Assembly: GCF_018143015.1 (NCBI RefSeq)
Contig: NC_054748.1
Location: forward strand, 11,522,967 to 11,586,966
Length of the DNA: 64,000 nucleotides
Direction of reading: 5' to 3'
Origin: Lytechinus variegatus
Lineage: Eukaryota > Echinodermata > Echinoidea > Temnopleuroida > Toxopneustidae
Position numbers and translations under genes: made by a program. The notes under the pieces were generated by a model. That model had not been told where the DNA came from. It was given only the letters and a program-made list of their open reading frames with translations, and made no database searches. Shown here in pieces: positions 44,201 through 56,200 of this stretch. How positions within the stretch are numbered: the stretch's first letter is position 1; each line of letters starts with the position of its first letter.

Positions 44201-47200
44201 AAAATTTAAACATAGAATTTTGAAACTCATTGAATCTGCTATTTATTCATATATTTTCAAAACTCACAAAAATTGATTACTGGTATTTATTTGTTGATTG
44301 ATTTTGGTTATTTTTGTTCAATGTGAGAGCTACCGTTCACCAAGTTTCTACACAGAGTTAAGAAACTTTGACTAGATAATAATTAATACTTAAATTCATA
44401 TGAAATTTATTCATAGATCACAAAAATGCTTCTATGTCATTTCTTCATCAATTTCAATTCTATATCCTCAATTTATGTCACCAATATAATTCACTACAGT
44501 GTCAACTGGGCTGAAATGAAAATTGTGTTAAATTGTGTTGTGAGATGCCGGATGAGCTCCACATCATTAATGTGCTAGTTTTACTAGAATCGTGCAGATA
44601 CGCGTGTGTGCAGGCAAGGGGGACCGTGCAGACTTGGGGGAACTTGCCATACAGTCAATTAGCAAATCTGTCTTTAGTTGCCACTAACATTATCTCCCAT
44701 TTGAAAGGACTGTGTGTTGTAGAACCTGAATATAACGGTCACTTGTCTACAGTGGTCATTTTTTTCTGTTTCCTTGGATAGCCTTAATAAAAAGGATTGA
44801 ATTTAGCTTTCCACAAAAACATGCCAAGATGTGTTGAGAAATGTTTGTTTTTAATGCTTGTACTCTGTTGATAATTTACTGAATTTAGCCTTAAAAATTA
44901 CCAAATCTGTTAAATTCTTATAACTCTTTAAAGGGGAAGTTTACCCTGACAAAAAGTTTATTGTAAAAATAGCAGAAAAAATAATAAACAATATTGCCGC
45001 AGGTTTGAGAAAAATTTATCAAATAATTAGAAAGTTATTAGAATTTCAATTATTTGATTTGTGACGTCATATGCGAGCAGCATTCCTACATAGCGAATGG
45101 TAAGAAATCAATGAAATGTCATTTTCTCAGAAAATTGAAAATGGTTTCCACTGTAACTTTTGTATATCAATAGACAAATCATTTCACACCAGATCTTGAA
45201 AAAAAAATTAAGTCATCAGGAACCATAAAAATTTGAAATTCATACATTTTATATTACATAACACATGGGGCAGCTGCTCGTTTATGACGTCACAAATCCA
45301 AAATTTTGAACTCTAATAACTTTCTTACTCTTTAACGGATTTTCCTCAAACCTTCACCAATATTTTTATTATTTTTTCTGCTATTTTTACAACAAAGTTT
45401 TCTTCAGGGTGAACTTCCCCTTTAATATCCTTCCTGTATCCTGTCTCATGATTAAGGGACCTTCCCCTATTAGATCCAGAGTTCATCTGCTTCATTTTAA
45501 ATCCTTAATATGGACAGAGTAATTCTGAAACATTTCTAGAGTTGCTTCATACCAGGCACATACACAAGGGGAGGGAGGGGGGTACAGCCAGGGTTCACCC
45601 CCCCCCCTTAGATTTTTTTTGGAAACTTCTTTTTTGTCAATTGTCATTTTTTTTATGGAAATACCAATTTTTTTTTTCTAATTTTTTTCATTGGGTGAAA
45701 AACCTTTTTTTTTTACTTGTCAAATTTTCATTCAACCTCAAATCCTCCCCCCTTTCAAAAATCCTGCTTCATACTAATTGACTTTATGTAGCACGTCTGG
45801 CACAAAAAGAACATTTTGTTTAAAAATGCATTTGAAATCCAGTTTCAAACACCCCTCAACCTGCACAAACCCCCAAATGACCAAAACATTTGCTATCATA
45901 ATCCTTATATAGCTAATACACTTTGCCACTCCATTTTTGTGTATTCCCATGCATGCATTCCTGTGTGTATGCAAGGCATGTGACTCTCATGTCCATATTT
46001 CACCTCTATTTACAGGCAACCAAGGCGCAGAAAAGGGAAGCAAAAAGAGAGAAACAGCAGAAACATGAGCAAGAACTTGGAAGGATATCGGATGTTCTCT
46101 TACTGCAGGATGTACTCTTCAATATGGGCCAACCTCATATTAGGGCGGATTTCCTTGCAGGGACAAACGGAGCCTTGGTGAGTTTCCAATCGTGTGAAAG
46201 AAGAGATTCAAACCATCACTGTGACCTCATGTCTTTTTAATGTTACTTTAGTTCAATATATTTTGGGTATCATATTAACGTTAAGGCAGGGTGCTACATA
46301 ACTTTTGAGAAGCACTTTCCCGGTCACGCAAGTACATTTTTAAATAATTGGAATATACTTGCCCAAAAATCTATTTCACTTTTCCGAAAAATCATTTAAA
46401 AAAAAGTTTTACCTCTCTAAAAGAAAGTTTTGCGGTTTCATAAACCATTGACCTTTTTCTCTTTTTTGACATGAACTGATCTACTTTGTTATTGTATTTC
46501 TTTTTCCAAAGTGATTTCATCTTGCCTGCCATGACCAAAATTAGGGTCAATATATCATATCGACCCTAATTTTGGTCATACTGTGAGAATTTTGCTTGCC
46601 CAATTTGGGCAAGTAGTTTTGGTCTTTACTTCAAAACACTTGCCTGACTCTAACTATTACTTGCCCAGGACAATCGAGCAAGTGCTTATGTAGCACCCTG
46701 GTTAAGGAATGTAATTGCTGTAAACAATGACTTCATGAGAAAATCTGTAAAACCAAGTTTAATTGTCACTATATCATCATAGATCAAAATCTGGTACAGT
46801 TACATAAACTGAACTTTGTGAAATCATGAAATCTTACTAGCAGAAAACAATCATACTGAAGATCACCAACACAGGTAAGCACATGTGGGACAGTGTATTA
46901 TCATTGCTTGGTAAAAGACCATAGGGCTAGATTTCCATGCTTACTTTGCTAATTTCTCAGCAATAAATCATTGTATTCCAGAATCATTTGTCACATATTA
47001 TTTGACTTACCGGTACACATACAAACATGTCAGTGGTCATTTGATTTGACTCTGTATGAACTCATTTTGAAATCATTACCATTACGGGCATTTATCTCTA
47101 AATGTCAAAGAATTGAGTCGTGATATTGGTCAGAAACTTGTGAATATCTATTAATTTATTGATATATAGAGTCTACAAGAAGAAGAGCTGGATCATCTAG

Positions 47201-50200
47201 ATGAGTTCTACAAACTGGTTAATATTTCAAGAGAATCAGAAGAAGAAGATGTCGAGGAGGAAAATCTAAGGTATTTTAGAACGATTCTTATTTGGAAGCA
47301 CATCTAAAGCTTTGGTTATGTGTCAAATAAATGCTTTAGATCTTTCTTAAGTATTGTGACTGGTGGATCTCTGCAGCAGTCTTTAATTCTTTGTGAAAAT
47401 TAGAATTCCGGACAAATTATTGGTAATTTCTGGAGCCCTTTCATAGAAATGACTTATTTTTTGTCTTAGTGCTTACACACTCAGTAGTTATTGGATATCA
47501 AACAGCAGAAATATTAATTCATATCCAAAAATCTCACTCCATTCCATGCTTGACAAGTCATTTAATTTTTAAAAAGAAAGAAGAAAAATGCAGATATTTA
47601 TTTGTGATCGGTTAATCATTTTTGATAATTTTGCATGTAAAACCTCAAACCTTTTGCAATAAAATACATTTTATTATTTTATTCTCCATAACATTGGAAT
47701 GGTGACTTGCATTTCGGGGTGGGGAAATCTACCAAAACTTGAAAAAGAAACTAAAATTCAGCTTCTGTTTAAATCATCTTTCTGCATATTGATTGGTCTT
47801 GCCTGTTTATCATTTCAGCTTTGATAAGAAGCTAGAGTTGGCAACGAGTCATCTAAACAGCTACGTGAAAGAGGATGAGAAGGAGGTCTGTCAAACGACA
47901 TGTATCCTTGATAGTGATTATGATTTTTATCACAATGATGAGTAAATATATTTTGTTGAAGAGATAGGACAATGTATTGTAGAGTTGGTTGTAAGTTATG
48001 AGCAACTTAACAAAATGACTGGTGATCTTTTCTTGTAAATGATGCACACCATGACAATCACCGCCATCATCATCGTTGCCATCACCATCATCATTACATC
48101 ATCATCATTGCCATCATCATGACAATCACCACCATCACCATCATCATTATTGCTATCATAATGCGATCACCACCACCATCATCATCACCATCATTGCCAT
48201 CGTCATGACAATCACCACCATCATTACCCATTCCTTTGAATACAATAATCTTTCCTTGACTCCTGTAATGACCAGACAAAGAACTGTTCCACTTAGTCCA
48301 GAGAATCCACAAATGTAATTACCTGGACAACATCCCTGCTCCTCCTGAGGAACCTGAACCTGTTGCAGAAGAGCCTGCTCCTGCAACGGCTCCAGCTCCG
48401 GCTCCTGTACCAGCCTATGAGGCTCAGGAGGAGGAGGAAGAGACGTATGAGGAGACTTACCAGGAGAACCCTCAAGAGTTTGTTGAGTCCTTGAATGAGG
48501 CTCCGTCAGAGAGTTTCTTTACTGGGGTAACATCAGAGCAGATGCAACAGCCTCCTAGCATGCAGTCAACACAAAGTGAAGTAAGTTTGTATTCCGCATT
48601 GATTCACAATTACCTGAAAAGATATTTGTGTGTGTGAACTTGCACTGTTAACTCAGTGTGAAGAAATGCACTTAACAAGAATTGTTACACAACTTACACA
48701 AATATCAAACAATTAATTTTCAAGTGATATTTATGATTAAAGAGCTAACAAAAGAAAATTGTTAATTTCAGTGATAGATATAGGGGAGGGGGCAGGGCTT
48801 AAATGGTCAAATTCATGGTCCTCTTCATTTGTATTTTAAGATGTTACATGTATTCAATAATTTGGTTAATTGACATAGGATAACCGTTCTTTCTCTTTCT
48901 ATCTTGCTTTCTCATATATACCAGATTCCTCCGATGCAGAGTTTGTCATCAGAGCCTCAGCAGCACCAACAGCAGCAAACGCTCAATGAGATGGCAGCAC
49001 CATCCAGAGTTCATGACCTTCCCCAAGCACCAGAACCAATTGAGATGCCTCCACCTAAACAGACAACGCATCATGATGTCAACGAGGTGCTGGCCCCCGT
49101 CCTGGGAAACTTTAACTTTGTCCAAGACTCCATGCTTGATTACGATTGTAAGTAGATTTACAAGAGTATTCTGAGGAGCTTTTCATGAAACAAATAGTGA
49201 TTTTCACTGATTATTTGTTATAAGCTACTGAAATTCTTTGCATCTGATTGGCTCAGAGCATAGTTGTCAATGAATATCATTTGTTTCATGAAATGCTCAA
49301 GACTTCGAATATTGGATTTAGTGGAGGAATTTGGCACTTTTGATATTTAACTTGTAGTTATCTGGAAAATATCTACTCATGTTAGGGGTGTTAGAGTTCA
49401 CCTCTTCGACTGATGTCAGCTTTTTTGTGCCCCTGCCCACCGCGGGTCTTGCCCGAGGCATTATATTTTCATGTTGACTGTCAGTCCGTCTGTCTGATTG
49501 TTTGTCTGTCCCATTTTGTTCTCATGATATATTGAGATCCATTTGACAGGATGACTTCGTAGTTGGATATTCTGTTCAAGATTGCTGAACTCTTAACACT
49601 TAGGTAGGAAAAGAAGGCCCATATTTTTCTTTGAATATCCTTATCAAATTCACTATCAACCATAAACTAATTATCTAATCAAACTTATATTGTATTTTCC
49701 ATTCAGAAGCTTTCATTGATTTAGCTTGTTCATAGGAATTATGTGACATTTTTCTCTGCACTTATCTCATTATCAAATATTTTCCCTTGTTATTGTTATT
49801 TCATTTTGCAGCGCCACACATGGATCCTGCGGTGGTAGCAGTTTCACAACAACCGTTTATCCCTTCAGCAACATTCACAAATAATGTACAGTCATCAACA
49901 AATACACAAGGTAAGAATAGGGTAGTACAAGGGGGGGGATCCAACAATCGTTTATCCCTTCAGCAACATTCACAAACAATGTACAGTCATCAGTAAAAAT
50001 TTACATTCTTAGGGACTGGGAATATAAATGAAGGGTGTGATTTAGGTAGGAAAAGAGTGGAGCAAAGAATCATTATAGAGTTTTTAAACAAGATAGAATA
50101 GAATAAATTTTAGAAGGAAATGAGATCAAAGGAGAGGAGGAGGGGAGGTGAGCTAAGGGCGGAAGCATGGACATTTTGGCCGATAATTTTGTTACTGTCT

Positions 50201-53200
50201 TAATTACAGAAACAGTGGATAGAAGAAGATAAGAAGTGGATAGGCGAGAAAGTGGAGATTTGAGAATAGAGTATTCTTTCTTGAAAATAGTCCTGAAAAG
50301 GACTGTAAACCAGAAGGAATGTTGAGTGAGAACAGCTTGAGTAGAAGCTGTCTTCACTCCTGAAGACGGACAGTCAACCTGTCCGAAACGTCGAGTCTCT
50401 CTACTACTCATCATCTCTACTCGCCGACTCAAGCCAGCATCTCCTCATCAGCTCTTCTACTCAAGCTGTTCTCACTCAACATTCCTTCTGGTTTACAGTC
50501 CTTTTCAGGACTATTTTCAAGAAAGAATACTCTATTCTCAAATCTCCACTTTCTCGCCTATCCACTTCTTATCTTCTATCCACTGTTTCTATAACACTCC
50601 ACATGGTGTACCGTAAACCACATCAGCAATTGTACATGCCACCATGCAAACCTTCAACCAACATACTGTCTTAATTACATTCCTTTGTTATGTCGTGCAC
50701 TTTTATGAAACATTGTAAGAAAAACAAGCTCAAGTTTTTATATTCCAATTCTCTGAGATTAATACTGTTGGCTGACATTTGTTTTTTTGCTTCATAGACC
50801 TGTCACAAACGGAACAGGCTACACAATCCAGAGACCACCAAACGTTAGCGGACTCCCTCGCTGCGGCACAACAACAACAGATGCCCTCTGAGCAGACGTA
50901 CCAGCAGCAGTCTAGATACGACAGCTCCCAACAGACATACAGCTCTCAATCTATTACCGACCAAACACCTTACGCTAGCCAAACGTTGGATGCGGGTAGT
51001 ACGGGGTATGGTGGCCAGACGGATCTGTCGAGTACGAGCAGTGCGCAGGTTGATTATGGATCGTCGCAGACATCGTCGACGGGTACCAAGATGAATGAAC
51101 TCCCTGAGTTTCCAAGTCCACCCGTTGATACACAACAGGTACATATCATGCTATTGATTGTACAAAATTTTTGTGTTCTAGTCAAATTTCTCAAACTTAT
51201 GCATAAATCGACTTATGAGATGTAAATATCACATGAGTTATTCTGGTCTGAAAAAGTGCAACGATCAAGTAATTATTTTACTTACTGAAGGTTGATTTAT
51301 GCAGACTTTGCTGTATAAAAAAAACATATTCATGAACAGTTAATGCTGAAGACATTATTCATCAATTATACCTCACAGACGTAATTTGACTAAAAATTGC
51401 TGAAAAGTCTGGACCGATCAACTATAATGATATTTACTTCTTATTAAGTGTTTTTTCAAAAGTTACAAAGTGCTGTATAAATGACAAAACATACAATCAG
51501 TAAAAACTTAAAACAAAACTGCACAAGATGAAACACTATTAGGGACAATGATTTTCCGCGATCGCGGAAAACGGACGGAATTCACGGAAATGGCCTTATG
51601 AATCGGAAAGTGGCATTTCAAAGTTCAAACGGAAAATCACGGAAAACATATTTTTCCTCAAAATACACAGAATAGCAACATAAATTACTCCAAAATCTCA
51701 ACAAAATATGAATATTAAATGGCCACAAAACCTCACAAAACACGATCTCACTAAACCACAATCACAACTAAATCAACACATCGTGACTGCTCTTCACTCC
51801 TTCACACCTGATCGTACCCCTCGCCCCGGTCCTTGATCCCAGCCGCTCTGGCAGGTTACGGTCGATCGGCCGTATCCAAAACATTCACATGCAGGTCGTG
51901 TTTTGCTGCCCTCTACGTTTGAAAATGTATAGCACGATCTTGAAATCCAAAATGGCGGATAGATTGAAATCGTTGACTGCTCGAAACGATGTCCAAAACC
52001 TCCCAAATTATCTATAAAAGTTCATTCAACAGTGAAATAATGCTAGAAATGTGAAAGGTGAGGATGTATTCATGTTAGATATATGTATCAAAATATTTTT
52101 TTGTGCCCGCATAGATCCGATTACAGCGGATTCTACTGCGTTGTTGGTACAGTGACAGATCCAAATTTTGACCAGCGCGAGCGTTAACTTGTGTTATTGT
52201 TACTTTTCAGAGTGAACAATGTCAATGGGGAAACGGAATTTCCGTTTTCTGACATGCTGAAACGGAATTTAAGATTTTCTGAAACGGAAAAGGCAATTTT
52301 TAGAAACGGAAAATCACTGTCCCTACACTATGAAACTATCTGTAGTCCCATACTAGCATTTCTGCGTGCAGTGTATGTGATTCTCACGAGATTCAATTTT
52401 CTATTGTGGCATTTTCGAACCTCAACTGCATATGTTGGATGCATTGTGATTTACCTTTTCTTTTCATTTGTGGACATTGAGGAGAAAATTCCCTTATATG
52501 AGGTGTTGCAAGGAACTCGCTGTCAATTCCATGGCAATTTAGGGTCCAACAAACAATCATAAGTCTGGCAATTAATTGGAAATATGTACTGAATTGTTGG
52601 TCTGCTTCATGTAACAAGCAGTATAAACCAATTAGCTCTAATTATAATTTATTTATCTCTTGTAAATATACATGTAATAAGTGCTACTGGTTGTTAATAT
52701 TTGTCTAAATACCCTTAGAATGTATCCAAAGCTTTGTAATATGTTTATTTTCTCTCTTTTTTCCTTAGGATCAGTCAGTGTTACAAACCAGTATGTTGAA
52801 TCAACAGAACCTTACCCACTCTTCATCACAGTACAGTGAAAGCTACTCACCCTCATTAGGTATGTAATAGTTTTTGTCTCACCTGCATAGCAGAGTGAGA
52901 ATATAGGTGCTGCTTTTCCGACGACGGCGGCGTTAATACCAAATCTTAACCAAAGGTTAAGTTCTTGAAATGACAGCATAACTTTAAAAGTATATGGACC
53001 TACTTCATGAAACTTGGCCATAAGGTTAATCAAGTATTACTGAACATCCTACCTGAGTTTCATGTCACATGATGAAGGTCAAAGGTCATTTAGGGTCAAT
53101 GAACCTTGGCCAAATTGGGGGTATCTGTTGAATTACCATCATAACTTTGAAAGTTTATGGATCTGATTCATGAAACTTAACTTAATAGTAATCAAGTATC

Positions 53201-56200
53201 TCTGAATATTCTGTGCAAGTTTCAGGTCACATGATTAAGGTCAAAGGTCATTTAGGGTCAATGAACTTTGGCCAAATTGGGGGTATTTGTTGAATTAACA
53301 TAACTTTGAAATTATATTGGTCTAGTTCATAAAACTTGGACATAAGAGTAATCAAGTATCACTGAACATCCTGTGCGCATTTTAGGTCACATGACCAAGG
53401 TCAATTAATGTTCAATTAAAATGGTCAGATGTTTTCTCTTATGATCTTCCTCAGGTTCGAGCCAGCTTGGGAATGATGGCGTTCCATCTTCATCCAGTCC
53501 TCTCACCATCACTGATCCCTCACAGGCTTCTATCCCACTCCCTGGGGAACAAACATCGGATGTACAACAGGGTGAGTATAGATTAATTTCATGGGGAGTG
53601 GGAGTTTATTAGTCCTCACAACATAACTGATCCCTCACAGGCTTCTATCCCACTCCTTTGGGAGCAAACATCGGATGTATCAACGGCGAGTATTGATCAG
53701 TTTCTTGGGGGGGGGGGTCTTCAGGTCCTCTTTTTCACAAATTCCTGTATTTTTTCTCCCACTTTGAAGGGAAAACACAATTCCGTACATCTTAGATGTC
53801 TTTATACCTAGATTACACTATTGTGATTATTTTTTTCAGGATCCATTCCACCTAAGTCCACAATGAATGCCAGCGCCCCACCCTTCCAGATGACCAACAC
53901 TATGCGATCATCCCCTCAGATGCAGTCCACCCCCACAGGTCAAGTGGGACAGCCCCAAGATATGAGTGCTTACACTGGGATGGATCAGAGCCAGGACTTC
54001 AACCATTCTGGAGGGAGGGATGTTGATAGGACGCATTCACCCTCACAGGATATGAAAATGGATCACCATCAGCAATCATCAGATGGACATGGTAATGATG
54101 CATTATGGTTTATTTCCAATTGGTCACTTGAGCAATACCATAAAATATGCATATACTACAACCTAATTGTGAGAATCTTCCTTAAGTAATTTGTCTCCAT
54201 TTTCTAGTTTTAAGGACATTCCACAATTGAAATTGAATAAATATCTTTTTCACCAACTCTTGCACACGAGTTACTCTAGCATCTAATTATTCCAAATAAT
54301 GAACATAAGTTCATGTGCTTGATTTTTTGCTATCAGGCTTTGATGTTCACCCATTTGAAAGGTTTTGAGAAATATGCAATAAGAATAATTTTTGCTTTTT
54401 TAAACCCCACAAGATCACAGCGTTGAGTTTAAACCTCTATTGCTTAGTCAAAATCCATCTAAATTTCACTTCAGTTTACATACCATCTTCATACGTAATA
54501 ATCAACTGGCATTTCAATTTTGTATTCCCAGTGTTATCTTTTTTTTACGCCCTGATCATTGATATCCTTTCTTTGTAGGTAACTCATATGGCAGCGGCTA
54601 CCAGGGATACTACAAGAATGGACGCGGTGGCAAGCCTCGAGGAGGAGGGGGGAACCCTAACTTCCGTGGAAGCAGGGGAAATGCTCCTTTTATCAGGGGT
54701 GGAACCCGCTACACTGCACCCCAATCTAGAGGAGGTAATAAACGATGTATCTCTTGAATCCAGGGAGGGGGGGTGGGAATCTTTACTTCCATGGTAGCAG
54801 GGGAAAAGCTCCTTTTATCAGAGGTGGAACTCACTACACTGCACCCCAATCTAGAGGAGGTAATAATCAGTGTCTCTTGATTTCAGGAAGGTAGGAGGGG
54901 GGGGTATCTTAACTTCAATGGAAGCAGGGGAAATGTTCTTTTTATCAGGGGTGGAACTCACTACACTTCACCCCAATCTAGAGGAGGTAATAAATGGTGT
55001 ATCTCTTGAATCCAGGGAGGGGATGCAAGGATTTCAGTAGCTTCAGGACCACAAGATGTGTCTCCATTGGAAAAAAAAAACATTTTGTGAATGATGGCAC
55101 CCTGTCCAGAAAGATTGTCTGCGGCCTGAGGCATAAAAATTTTGATCAAACGCCAGCTCAAAAATCAAACATTTGAATTCCAACAAAGGAGACACACGTA
55201 TTAGGGATTTTTTTCTTGGGCTATAAGTATCTTTGTGCAACAGGCCCCTGCTCATAAAGACCACATTCTTTTCCTGTCTCTCTTTTGTTCTCCTTATGTA
55301 TAGGTTATTCTGTATTCATTCTTCCTAGAATACACTATTGAGATTTGCAAGAAAGGTGCTTGAAAGTTTAAATAGACCACAGTAAAAAATCAAGCAAAAA
55401 TCCTTTGATTAAATGCAATTGAACAGTACACCGTAATCTGGGGAAAATAAATGATAAAAAGAAATTTGCTACTTGGTAAATCTCATCTCTCACAGAATTT
55501 TATGATCTTTTGAGTTTCCAGGGGTCTGGGATGCATTTATGGGGGGAGAGAAATTAGCCCTCTTTTTCATATAATAGTGTAATATGAATCATTACTTGCA
55601 GGTCAAATGAATTTCAATACGTTTGGTCATCGTGATGCCTTTGCACCTCGAGGACCTGATATGAGTTACAACCCACAAGCTCGTTATGGTAGCTTCAGTC
55701 AAGTTCAACAAGAACAGAACTATTACAATCGACGTGGAGGCATGCCAAGAGGGGGACCTAGAGGTGGTGGTAAGTCAACAATCATATATTAGTAGAGCTG
55801 CCAAGCAGTACTGATTTTCCGTATTTAGTACTGAAAAATGAGAAGAATACTGATGGTTTCATGTAAAATACTGATTTCTCAAGTTCCATTTTTATGTGTT
55901 GTCCTATGGTATTTCTTTGAAAATACTGATTTCCTCGCCAAAATACTGATTTTAAGCTTTAAAAATACTGAAATGTTCTTGTTCAGGTTGGCAGCTCTGT
56001 ATTAGGTCTTTGTAGGAAGTACATGAGGCCAATTATTGATATCATCCTCATGACGACCCAAGTCACCCTTAGAATTCACTCAAAATGCATGCTTTTTCTT
56101 TCTAGATTCGCCCCAAGATCTATCACAAACGATATTCAAGAGTATTTAGAAAATCATTAACTTAACTATGGCAGAATAATGATATTTGCATCTACTGCAT

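Noticed and set aside
48076..48475. Frames over the CAPRIN1 intron 5 and exon 6 region on the minus strand
   Set aside because: Repeat artefacts and antisense shadows of exon 6.
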